From Marinobacter mobilis (GTDB lineage: Bacteria; Pseudomonadota; Gammaproteobacteria; Pseudomonadales; Oleiphilaceae), in NCBI RefSeq assembly GCF_900106945.1, contig NZ_FNNE01000005.1, positions 248,001-312,000 on the forward strand: 64,000 nt of DNA. Direction: 5' to 3'. The stretch's first letter is position 1. Each line of letters begins with the position of its first letter. The notes under the pieces are model-generated. The model searched no databases. It had not been told where the DNA came from and was given only the letters and a program-made list of their open reading frames with translations. Both the position numbers and the translations under genes were made by a program. Positions 45,226 to 52,331 of this stretch are shown here, in pieces.

Positions 45226-45895
45226 GACTGACCTCCCCGGCGGCTGCGGGCAGCGGGATCGCGTGCAGCATGTCGCCATAGAGCCGGTAACAGACCTTGG
45301 CGGTATCGATGATGGCGCGCTGGTCCTCTGGGTCGGTGACCTGATCCATCAGGCTGCGGAAAAACTCGAAATGGTCCTGATCCAGCTCGCCGTGGGAGTA
45401 CAGGTAACTGAAAGCCTTGTTCGGCAGGCCCAGGTTCTTCTGGATGTCCTTACCCATGGGGGTCGCCAGGTCAATACTGGTGCCTTCCAGCACCTGGACC
45501 ATGCCAAACAGCCCAATCGGGTTGCCACGGTTAATCAGATCGTACAGGTAAGACACCATCAGGCGGATCGGCAGGTCCGCCTCGCCGTGCCGCACCGTAT
45601 CCTTGTCTTCGCCACAGGCGGCGAGATCGTTGAGGATCCATTCGTGGTGGCCGTACTCTTCCTCGATGTACTCCACCAGCGCCTTGCGCACAAACTCCAG
45701 ACGCTCAGGGAGGCGGGCACCACAGGCCATCATCAGCGGCGAGGTCTGCTTGACGTGATGGTAGGCCTGGGACAGGAAGTAGGTGTAGCTGGCCAGGTCA
45801 AACCGTCCTTCGGGGATCGCACTCATCACCGGCGCTTCGGTGACATGGCGCCGGGCTTCGGCGGTTTCGTTCTGCAGGATGTCAAAAAAGGCCAT
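45212..45895 (-). CDS. Heme-oxygenase-like diiron (HDO) family protein
   Basis: A 227-residue all-helical protein of the TenA/heme-oxygenase-like iron-containing redox family. Candidate metal ligands are Glu80 and His83 in EEEYGHHEW, Glu137 in QVLEGTS, and His168, Asp172 and His175 in HGELDQDHFEFF. This arrangement resembles HDO oxygenases that act on fatty acids or amino acids (the UndA/BesC-type fold). It lies between the acyl-AMP ligase and SDR genes and overlaps the SDR start. An O2-dependent oxidation of a fatty acyl or amine substrate is inference; a thiaminase role is unlikely as no thiamin genes are present. Confidence 0.85.
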   Translation of the reverse strand: MAFFDILQNETAEARRHVTEAPVMSAIPEGRFDLASYTYFLSQAYHHVKQTSPLMMACGARLPERLEFVRKALVEYIEEEYGHHEWILNDLAACGEDKDTVRHGEADLPIRLMVSYLYDLINRGNPIGLFGMVQVLEGTSIDLATPMGKDIQKNLGLPNKAFSYLYSHGELDQDHFEFFRSLMDQVTDPEDQRAIIDTAKVCYRLYGDMLHAIPLPAAAGEVSHEAA

Positions 45896-45915
45896 GGGTA
45901 GGTTCCTCGCTATGA

Positions 45916-47424
45916 TCAGTTAACAGGTGTTTCCAGACAGGCAGCCGGCGACTGGCGCGGGCGTTCAGACAAGGCGGCAAAGTCAGCGCTCGCCAGCAGC
46001 CGGGAAAGGTCATTCATCAGTTTTGCCCGCACCGGCCGGCCATTGGCGGTCAGATAACCTTCCGCCTGGGTAAAGGGCGCACGGCGCAGATAGATCGTGT
46101 GCAGACGGGCGTAATCCGGCAGGGTGCGATTGAGCTGCCGGACCGCCTCCTGCAGTTGTGCAGGTTGACGGGCATCCGTCACCACCAGCAGTGCCGACGG
46201 GTTGGGCTCACCGTCACCGAACACCAGCGCCTGACGAATGCCAAGGCGTTGCTGGAGCTCGCTTTCCAGCCACTCCGGGCTGATGTTGCGGCCATAGCTG
46301 GTAATCAGCAGGTTCTTGCGGCGGCCACTGACCTGCAGGAAACCATCGGCATCGAAATTCCCCAGATCACCGGTGGCCAGCTGCGGCGACGTGGCTGCCC
46401 GGTCGCCCAGGTAACCCAGGAAGGTATTGCCGCTGACAAGAATTTCACCGTCCTCGCTGACCGTAATACCGACATGCCCCAATGGCTTGCCGACGGTGCC
46501 GGCGCGCTCGCAGCCGGGTACATTCAGTGCCACCACCGAGCCGCATTCCGACAGCCCGTAGCCTTCGTACAGAGGCAGCCCCAAGGCTCTCGCCCGTTGC
46601 AACAGGGTCGGCGACACCCGGGCTCCGCCGACCGCCAGGAAACGGAAGCTGCCTGCGTCCAACAGCCCCAGCTCGACGGCACTGACCAGGGCAGTGGCCA
46701 GCTCAGGTACCAGAATCAGGGAGTCCGGGCGGGTGGTATTGAGTGCCTCGACCAGTCGTGCCAGTTCCAGTCCACTGCTGCCGCTGAATCCCAGCTCGGC
46801 CAGGGGCCACACCATCACGGTGGCGCCCAGTGTCAGTGGCAGGTAGACGCCGGCGATGTTCTCCAGCAGGGTGGCCAGGGGTAACACACACAGATGACGG
46901 CGCAGATTGACCCCTTGCAGGCGCTCCGCCAGTGCCGCAACCGTGGCGTCGAGCTGTTGATGCGAAAGGCAGACGCCCTTGGGGGTACCGGTGCTGCCCG
47001 AGGTAAAGGTGATCTTGCCGGTGCCGGCTGGCATCGCCAGCGCGCCCGGGGTGGCGGGCAGCGGTTGCAATGCGACCTGCTCGTCCAGCCGGTAACGGGC
47101 CTCGGCGCAGGCCTGCGGGAGCAACAACGCCTCCAGGCCAGCGCGGGCAACCAGGTGATCGACCTGGGCGCGGGAGAAAAAGCCCGGCACCGGCACGCAC
47201 ACCACGCCGGCCAGACGACAGGCGAGATCAGCCAGTACCCAGGCCAGGGTGTTGTCACCGACCAGCCCGAAACGGGTAAAACCGGAATCACGCAGCGCTT
47301 GGGCCAGCCCGTTGGCCGCATCCCACAGCTCGCTATAGCTCATGCTCCGGTCAGGCGTTTGCAGGGCAACCGCGTCGGGCTGAGTGGTTGCATGGCGGGC
47401 CAGAATGTCAGGCAATGTGGCCAT
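45916..47424 (-). CDS. AMP-dependent acyl ligase (ANL family)
   Basis: A 502-residue adenylating enzyme. The ATG at 47424 has a GGAGG site and overlaps the hemolysin-like gene by 17 bases. The phosphate loop is TFTSGSTGTPKG, followed by YEGYGLSECGS (A5), TGDLGNFDADGF (A7), GRRKNLLITSYGRNISP (A8) and a C-terminal catalytic Lys in GRPVRAKL. It is most like long-chain fatty acyl-CoA/acyl-AMP ligases. It probably activates a fatty acid as an acyl-adenylate or thioester for transfer by the neighbouring GNAT-like protein. No carrier-protein gene is adjacent. A variant N-terminal pocket (VPVPGFFSRAQVDHLV) is consistent with a medium or long acyl chain. Confidence 0.92.
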   Translation of the reverse strand: MATLPDILARHATTQPDAVALQTPDRSMSYSELWDAANGLAQALRDSGFTRFGLVGDNTLAWVLADLACRLAGVVCVPVPGFFSRAQVDHLVARAGLEALLLPQACAEARYRLDEQVALQPLPATPGALAMPAGTGKITFTSGSTGTPKGVCLSHQQLDATVAALAERLQGVNLRRHLCVLPLATLLENIAGVYLPLTLGATVMVWPLAELGFSGSSGLELARLVEALNTTRPDSLILVPELATALVSAVELGLLDAGSFRFLAVGGARVSPTLLQRARALGLPLYEGYGLSECGSVVALNVPGCERAGTVGKPLGHVGITVSEDGEILVSGNTFLGYLGDRAATSPQLATGDLGNFDADGFLQVSGRRKNLLITSYGRNISPEWLESELQQRLGIRQALVFGDGEPNPSALLVVTDARQPAQLQEAVRQLNRTLPDYARLHTIYLRRAPFTQAEGYLTANGRPVRAKLMNDLSRLLASADFAALSERPRQSPAACLETPVN

Positions 47425-48109
47425 AACGCCCCTCCTCCACCTGCGATGACTGGCCACAGGGATGAATCCTGGCCATCAGGCCCGCAGCCCTGATGGTCCG
47501 GTAGCTGTCGTCAACATTGGCGACCATTACCATGGGGTGATTGTCGTAGTAGCGGCCCCAACCAGTTCCACCATCCGCCAGGCGCTCCGGGTTCGCAGCG
47601 GCCACGGCATGAATATCGATGCCCAGACGCTGGAAGCTGTTACGCAACTGGTCGGTGCCCGTAAAGGCGACCCACTGGTACCCCTGGCCCTTTAACCAGA
47701 CGGTCAGGGCCGGAAACAGGAAGCGGGAAACACCCGCCTCAACCCCGGCCAGATGGGCGATTTCGGCAACCCGGCAGCGTTCAGGAGCCGCAGCGGCCGG
47801 AATCAGCTGCTCAACCGGCGCATCGAGATAATCTTCCAGGAACAACGGTTCCACCGCGGCATTACGCACCCCCACGGCGGCCAGCAGCGAGCCCTGACGG
47901 GTGGTCAGGGCCAGCAGGCGGGGAATGCGCAGCGTTGGCAGGGCATCGTAGGCCTGCAGAAAGCGGCGCTGGATAAAGTCGGCGACGGCCTCCGCCACCG
48001 GTGACCCGGGCTCGACCTCACACAACATCCGACCCGCACAGCTCAGGCTGGGAAAGACGTTTCCGGACGCCGGTGCGCATGACGTGGACAATACAACAGG
48101 CTCAAACAT
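47408..48109 (-). CDS. Thermostable-hemolysin family (GNAT/LuxI-like fold) protein
   Basis: A 233-residue protein matching the T_hemolysin family, named after the Vibrio delta-VPH protein. Its fold is related to acyltransferases and acyl-homoserine-lactone synthases. Family blocks are AEAVADFIQRRFLQAYDA, the core AEIAHLAGVEAGVSRFLFPA and WGRYYDNHPMVMVANV. The ATG at 48109 is preferred over TTG at 48115, with AGGAG 9 bases upstream. It has no signal peptide, so a secreted pore-forming toxin is unlikely; an acyl-transfer role with the overlapping ligase is more plausible. It is the first gene of the five-gene operon, divergent from the two-component regulators. Confidence 0.87.
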   Translation of the reverse strand: MFEPVVLSTSCAPASGNVFPSLSCAGRMLCEVEPGSPVAEAVADFIQRRFLQAYDALPTLRIPRLLALTTRQGSLLAAVGVRNAAVEPLFLEDYLDAPVEQLIPAAAAPERCRVAEIAHLAGVEAGVSRFLFPALTVWLKGQGYQWVAFTGTDQLRNSFQRLGIDIHAVAAANPERLADGGTGWGRYYDNHPMVMVANVDDSYRTIRAAGLMARIHPCGQSSQVEEGRYGHIA

Positions 48110-48155
48110 CGCCAACTTCTCCTGACTTGATTCAGGATCAGGTTAGGCAAGCAGC

Positions 48156-48172
48156 CTTAATCGGAACTTAAT
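48156..48172. promoter_or_regulatory. PmrA-type direct-repeat box 1
   Basis: CTTAAT-CGGAA-CTTAAT: two identical hexamers separated by 5 bases, matching the PmrA/QseB-type OmpR-family site exactly. It lies 47-63 bases upstream of the hemolysin-like gene start, between it and the divergent response-regulator gene, and is the likely binding site of that regulator. Confidence 0.75.
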
Positions 48173-48188
48173 TACCAAGTGCAGAATT

Positions 48189-48205
48189 CTTAAGTCGGGG
48201 TTAAG
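48189..48205. promoter_or_regulatory. PmrA-type direct-repeat box 2
   Basis: CTTAAG-TCGGG-GTTAAG: a second hexamer pair with 5-base spacing, one mismatch per half from box 1 and starting 33 bases after it (about three helical turns). It lies 60-76 bases upstream of the response-regulator gene, suggesting autoregulation. Confidence 0.65.
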
Positions 48206-48264
48206 GTTTCTGTGGCAGGCTTTGCCCTACAACATCCACGCTGCTCGCTGCCAAGGACATCCCC

Positions 48265-48948
48265 ATGCGCATTCTGCTTGTTGAAGACGATCACCTGCTG
48301 GCCAATACCATGCTCAGCATGCTCCGCGACGATAACAACACCGTGGACTGGCTGGATGACGGTCAGCAGGCGCTGGGCGCGATCGGCGATGAATATTTCG
48401 ACCTGATCATTCTCGACCTCACCCTGCCCCGGGTGGATGGTCTTGATATTCTCAAGCACGCCCGCAAGCAGAACATCACCACACCTATCATCATCCTGAC
48501 CGCGCGTGCCGAACTGACCGAAAAGCTGCAGGGGCTCGATTCCGGCGCCGACGACTACCTGACCAAACCCTTCGCCATGGCAGAGCTGAAGGCCCGGATT
48601 CGGGCGGTGACTCGCCGGGCCAGCGGCCAGGCCGAGACTGGCATCCGGGTTGGTGTATTGACCATTGATCCAGAGCACTGCCAGTTACAGATGGGTGATG
48701 AACCCCTGACGCTGCCCCGAAGTGAATTCCAGATCCTGCACTACCTGATGCGCCATCCGGATCAGGTCGCCACCCGGCGCCGGCTCGAAGAACAGCTCTA
48801 CGGCTGGGATCACGGCGCCGAGAGCAATGCCCTGGAAGTACACATTCACCACCTGCGCAAGCGCATCGGCAAGTCTGTCATCCGTACGGTTCGCGGGGTC
48901 GGTTATCTGCTGGACAGTCGCGAAGCCGGCCAGGTGGGCCAGCACTGA
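48265..48948 (+). CDS. OmpR-family response regulator, PmrA/QseB-like
   Basis: A 227-residue DNA-binding regulator. The receiver (about 1-118) has VEDDHLL, acceptor Asp51 in LIILDLTLPRVDG, Thr in IILTAR and Lys in YLTKPFAMAEL. The C-terminal winged helix (about 128-220) ends with EVHIHHLRKRIGKSVIRTVRGVGY, typical of PmrA/QseB/TctD members. Its TGA overlaps the kinase ATG by one base (TGATG). It is divergent from the hemolysin/ligase operon; the two PmrA-type boxes between them imply that it controls both units. Confidence 0.93.
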   Translation: MRILLVEDDHLLANTMLSMLRDDNNTVDWLDDGQQALGAIGDEYFDLIILDLTLPRVDGLDILKHARKQNITTPIIILTARAELTEKLQGLDSGADDYLTKPFAMAELKARIRAVTRRASGQAETGIRVGVLTIDPEHCQLQMGDEPLTLPRSEFQILHYLMRHPDQVATRRRLEEQLYGWDHGAESNALEVHIHHLRKRIGKSVIRTVRGVGYLLDSREAGQVGQH

Positions 48949-50363
48949 TGTCGAAACGCCGTTCACCCTCCCTCACCCGTACCATTACCCTGCTGGTTAC
49001 CGTTACGGTTTTGTCCACCGCAACCCTGGCCGGATTTTTCAGCTATCTGCAGAGTAACCACCAGCTTGAGGAAGTGTTCGATGCCGAGCTGGCCCAAAGC
49101 ACCCGAATCGTCCAGGGCCTGGTCCGTCACCTGAACCTCACCCAGTCCTTGCAGGCTCTCACTCAAACCCTGAGTGAGACCCTGAAACTTCCGGAGCGTA
49201 TCGATGAAGAGGAGGAAGAGGGCGACGAGATTCTGCCGGGAGGAGCCGGCCACCGCTATGAAAAGAAAATTGCCTTCCAGATCTGGTCATCTGGCGGGGA
49301 ACTGCTGCTCAGCACCCACCTGCGCGGCCAGCGTTTTGACCCCACACCGGGGTATCGCTGGGTAGAGCAACAGGGGTATTCCTGGCGCACCTACAATCTG
49401 CAGGACCCGGTCACCGGCCTGTGGATCCAGACCGCGCAACGGGAAGATGTCCGGGGCGAACTGAGCCGGCAGCTGGCGATGGGCAATACCCTGCCATTGC
49501 TGATGGTGCTGCCGCTGCTGGGTATTGCCATTGCCATCGCCATTCACTGGGGCTTTATTCCCCTGCGCCGGCTGGAAGCACCAGTGCGGGATATGGCACC
49601 ACAAGCCATCCACCCGCTCGACGACCAGGTGGCCCCCAAGGAGGTCCGCGGTCTGGTACTGGCGATCAACGGCCTGCTGCAACGGCTGGATGAAGCCCTG
49701 GAACGGGAACGCCGATTCTCCGCCGACGCCGCCCATGAGCTCAGAACGCCCCTGGCCGCGTTGCGCCTGAACCTGGAAAAAGTCTGCGATGACAACCCAG
49801 GCCAATACGACGGTCTGATTCAGGCAGTCGATCGCATGTCACACCTGGTGGATCAGATGCTGCTGCTCAGCCGGGTCGACAGCGGGCTCGATTTCAATCC
49901 TGACCACCACAACCTGTCCGACATTCTTGTCCAGTGCATAGCGGATGTGGCCCCGCTGGCGTTGAAGAAAGGCATCGAACCGGAGTACGAGGATGACACC
50001 CGTCAGGCCACCATTCTGTGCAACACCGCCCTGATCAGCACCATGGTGCGATCAATACTGGCCAACGCCATCCAGTACAGCCCGTCCGACACCATTGTCA
50101 CCACCCAGCTTAAGGCCACGGGTGAAGGCTATCGCATCACTATCTGTGACGAGGGAGCCGGCATTCCTGCTGAAGCCCGGGAACGGGCTGCGGGACGTTT
50201 TGTGCGCCTGGACCAACGCCAGGGGTCCGGGGCCGGACTCGGGCTTGCCATTGCCCGCCGTATTGCCGAGCTGCATGGCGGCTCTCTTGCCCTGACCGAC
50301 CGTGACGATGGCCAGCCCGGGCTGTGCGTACAACTGTTACTGCCTGCGTCATCCGGACACTGA
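48948..50363 (+). CDS. Sensor histidine kinase, PmrB/QseC-like
   Basis: A 471-residue membrane kinase paired with the response regulator. Membrane segments at about 13-32 and 182-204 enclose a periplasmic sensor of about 150 residues. That sensor contains a striking acidic run at 86-94 (DEEEEEGDE), a candidate site for cations or polycationic peptides. A HAMP-like linker follows. The phosphoacceptor domain has His263 in ADAAHELRTPLAALR, and the ATPase domain has ANAIQYS, DEGAGIP and GSGAGLGLAI. Length and layout fit the QseC/PmrB group. The true signal is unknown. Confidence 0.92.
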   Translation: MSKRRSPSLTRTITLLVTVTVLSTATLAGFFSYLQSNHQLEEVFDAELAQSTRIVQGLVRHLNLTQSLQALTQTLSETLKLPERIDEEEEEGDEILPGGAGHRYEKKIAFQIWSSGGELLLSTHLRGQRFDPTPGYRWVEQQGYSWRTYNLQDPVTGLWIQTAQREDVRGELSRQLAMGNTLPLLMVLPLLGIAIAIAIHWGFIPLRRLEAPVRDMAPQAIHPLDDQVAPKEVRGLVLAINGLLQRLDEALERERRFSADAAHELRTPLAALRLNLEKVCDDNPGQYDGLIQAVDRMSHLVDQMLLLSRVDSGLDFNPDHHNLSDILVQCIADVAPLALKKGIEPEYEDDTRQATILCNTALISTMVRSILANAIQYSPSDTIVTTQLKATGEGYRITICDEGAGIPAEARERAAGRFVRLDQRQGSGAGLGLAIARRIAELHGGSLALTDRDDGQPGLCVQLLLPASSGH

Positions 50364-50417
50364 TTCCGCGGTGAATTCCCTTTAGAATGCCCTCAACATT
50401 CTGTTGGGGGCGATCCT

Positions 50418-51191
50418 TTGAACAACCGTAAAGACTTCCTGAGCCGGGAATGGCAGGCCTTCTGGCTGGCTCTGGGCTTTCTGAGCCGCATCCCGATGCT
50501 GGTTCGCATCGATTACAGCCCACAGCTGATGAACCAGAGCAGCCTCTACTTTCCTCTGGTCGGCCTGCTCCTTGGCGCCCTGTATGCCGGCCTTTACCTT
50601 GTCGTCGCACTGTTCTGGAGCCCGCTGGTCAGCGTTGGTCTGGTCGTCGCGTTTCACCTGTGGCTCACCGGGGCCTTCCACGAGGATGGCCTGGCCGACT
50701 GCACCGATGCCCTTGGCGGCGGACTGACGGTCAAGGACAAACTGCGGATCATGAAAGACAGCCGCATCGGCACCTACGGTACCGTCGCGCTGGTGATGGC
50801 GCTGGGGCTGAAGGCCTCTCTGCTGCTGGAAGTGCCGTCAACGGCGCTGGCCCTGCTGCTGGCGCCCTGCGTGGCCCGCCTGACCCCACTGCTGCTGATG
50901 CGCTACCTCAGCTACGTATCCGACCCGGACAAGAGCAAGAGCAAACCGGTGGCGGAATCCTTCTCCGCCGACCGCCTGCTGGTGGCCACTGCCTTCACCG
51001 TGATCGTGGCGCTCGCGGCCAGCTGGTGGTCGGGGCTGATCCTGTTGTGGGCCACCGTGGCCGTTTCCGGCACGGCCCTGCTCTGGGGGCAGCTGCTGAA
51101 ACGACAGCTCGGTGGCTATACCGGGGACGCCCTGGGTGCCAGCGTGGTGATCGCGGAACTGGTGCTGCTACTGGGTCTGGCGGCACAGTAA
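50418..51191 (+). CDS. cobS: Adenosylcobinamide-GDP ribazoletransferase CobS
   Basis: A 257-residue inner-membrane enzyme that joins alpha-ribazole to adenosylcobinamide-GDP in the last steps of cobalamin assembly. The start is TTG at 50418 after a GGGGG run. Family motifs are FLSRIPM near the N-terminus, YFPLVGLLLGALYA, and the active-site block GAFHEDGLADCTDALGGG with its DxxxD acidic residues, then KDSRIGTYG. Several membrane helices follow. cobU, cobT and cobC, normally near cobS, are not in the window. The rest of the cob genes lie 1.1 kb away on the other strand. Confidence 0.94.
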   Translation: MNNRKDFLSREWQAFWLALGFLSRIPMLVRIDYSPQLMNQSSLYFPLVGLLLGALYAGLYLVVALFWSPLVSVGLVVAFHLWLTGAFHEDGLADCTDALGGGLTVKDKLRIMKDSRIGTYGTVALVMALGLKASLLLEVPSTALALLLAPCVARLTPLLLMRYLSYVSDPDKSKSKPVAESFSADRLLVATAFTVIVALAASWWSGLILLWATVAVSGTALLWGQLLKRQLGGYTGDALGASVVIAELVLLLGLAAQ

Positions 51192-51195
51192 AAAG

Positions 51196-51283
51196 CCCCA
51201 ATTTGGGCCTCAAAGTCCCCAGATCAGGGTTTAAAATCCCCATATAAGGGCCTATAGTACCCACATTGGGCCTTTATTTGGGG
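51196..51283. repeat. Phased array of CCC(C)A-N-(T)GGG palindromes (candidate operators)
   Basis: Four imperfect palindromes of one pattern: CCCCAATTTGGG at 51196, CCCCAGATCAGGG at 51217, CCCCATATAAGGG at 51238 and CCCACATTGGG at 51260. Start-to-start distances are 21, 21 and 22 bases, two helical turns. A weaker fifth, CCTTTATTTGGGG, runs 51271-51283 into the ribosome site of the next gene. Several repeats share flanks AAAGT before and CCT after. The array covers the predicted promoter of the winged-helix nucleotidyltransferase gene, which is the likely autorepressor. Confidence 0.85.
51230..51258 (+). promoter_or_regulatory. Candidate sigma-70 promoter of the nucleotidyltransferase/HEPN pair
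   Basis: TTTAAA (51230-51235) and TATAGT (51253-51258) are separated by 17 bases. The third palindrome fills the spacer and the second and fourth flank it, so protein bound to the array would block polymerase. Confidence 0.5.
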
Positions 51284-51295
51284 AGCTATCCAATC

Positions 51296-51874
51296 ATGCC
51301 AGCCACCAGTATCGCCGACGCACTCTTCACCAAGACACAACAACGCCTGCTGGCCCTACTGTATGGCCATCCGGACCAGAGCCTGTACCTCAATGAGCTG
51401 GTACGAATGGCCCAGGTCGGGCGAGGCGCCGTCAGCCGGGAGCTGGTCAAGCTCACCGATGCCGGATTGGTGACTGTGACCCGCCAAGGCAATCAGCACC
51501 ATTACCAGGCCAACGCTGACAATCCCGTGTTCCAGGAACTCTCACAACTGGTCCAGAAAACCTTCGGGATCGCCGATCTGATCCGGGCGGCCCTCAGCCC
51601 ACTCGCGCCGCAACTGGAGCAGGCCTTCATCTACGGTTCGGTCGCAAAAGGGGAAGCCCACGCGGCCAGCGACGTTGACCTGATGCTGGTGGGTGACGAT
51701 CTCAGCTACAGCGATATCATGGAACTGTTGGCCCCGGTGGAAACACAGCTTCAACGCACCATTAACCCCACGCTATACTCCCCGGCGGACTTCGCCAAAC
51801 GCCTGGCCGAAGGCCAGAGCTTTATTACCCGGGTATTGGAACAGCCCCGGATCAACTTGACGTTTGAGCCCTGA
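51296..51874 (+). CDS. Winged-helix nucleotidyltransferase (MNT-type), candidate antitoxin/regulator
   Basis: A 192-residue fusion. Residues 1-72 form a winged-helix DNA-binding domain (LYLNELVRMAQVGRGAVSRE, then the wing VTRQGNQHHYQ). Residues 90-190 form a minimal nucleotidyltransferase with GS at 114-115 in YGSVAKGEAHAASDVDLMLV and the acidic pair Asp126-x-Asp128. In MNT/HEPN systems the transferase adds AMP to the HEPN toxin and neutralises it; here the fused winged helix could also repress the operon via the palindromes upstream. The ATG at 51296 follows GGGGAG. The HEPN-like gene starts 11 bases after its stop. The pair is inserted between cobS and cobQ. Confidence 0.9.
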   Translation: MPATSIADALFTKTQQRLLALLYGHPDQSLYLNELVRMAQVGRGAVSRELVKLTDAGLVTVTRQGNQHHYQANADNPVFQELSQLVQKTFGIADLIRAALSPLAPQLEQAFIYGSVAKGEAHAASDVDLMLVGDDLSYSDIMELLAPVETQLQRTINPTLYSPADFAKRLAEGQSFITRVLEQPRINLTFEP

Positions 51875-51885
51875 GACCGAGACGC

Positions 51886-52314
51886 ATGGAAGCCCTGGAC
51901 AACCTGGTCAAGATTCGAAAACTGAAACCCGAGCCAGCCGATACCAGTGAATTCGCCGGTATGCTGCGGGCGGCCCGGACCAAGCTGAAGGACGCCGGTA
52001 TTGAGGGGCTGTCCGAAGAGAGTCGGTTCTCCCTCGCCTATGGCGCGGCCCACGCCCTTTCCCTCGCGGCCCTGCGCTGGCACGGCTATCGTTCGGAGAG
52101 TCGCTACATTGTATTCCAGTGTCTGCAGCACACCCTGGGGCTGGCCAATGCCAAGTGGCGCGTACTCGACAAATGCCACTCCGCCCGCAACCTCGCCGAG
52201 TACGAAGGGCACCTAGAGGTCAACCCGCAACTGCTAAGGGAATTGGTGGCGATTAGCCACGAGTTGGAAGAGCTGGTTGCAGCCTTACCGCCCATCAAAC
52301 CCTCGGGCCAGTAG
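51886..52314 (+). CDS. HEPN-like partner protein, candidate RNase toxin
   Basis: A 142-residue all-helical protein. The C-terminal-half motif HSARNLAEYEGH has Arg101, Asn102, Glu105, Tyr106 and His109, resembling the RN-x-x-x-H-x-Y type catalytic motif of HEPN nucleases, though the exact R-x4-6-H spacing is not met (seven residues between Arg101 and His109). His98 is also near. It lies directly downstream of the winged-helix nucleotidyltransferase in one operon, the arrangement of MNT/HEPN toxin-antitoxin modules. Toxin function is inference; the protein could also be a catalytically weak HEPN adaptor. Confidence 0.72.
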   Translation: MEALDNLVKIRKLKPEPADTSEFAGMLRAARTKLKDAGIEGLSEESRFSLAYGAAHALSLAALRWHGYRSESRYIVFQCLQHTLGLANAKWRVLDKCHSARNLAEYEGHLEVNPQLLRELVAISHELEELVAALPPIKPSGQ

Positions 52315-52331
52315 CTTCACCAATCAGACAA

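Noticed and set aside
45212..45895. Thiaminase II (TenA)
   Set aside because: Similar fold, but the metal-ligand pattern and the operon point to a diiron HDO protein; no thiamin genes are nearby.
47408..48109. Secreted pore-forming hemolysin
   Set aside because: The family name suggests it, but there is no signal peptide, the fold family is acyltransferase-like and the gene is translationally coupled to an acyl ligase.
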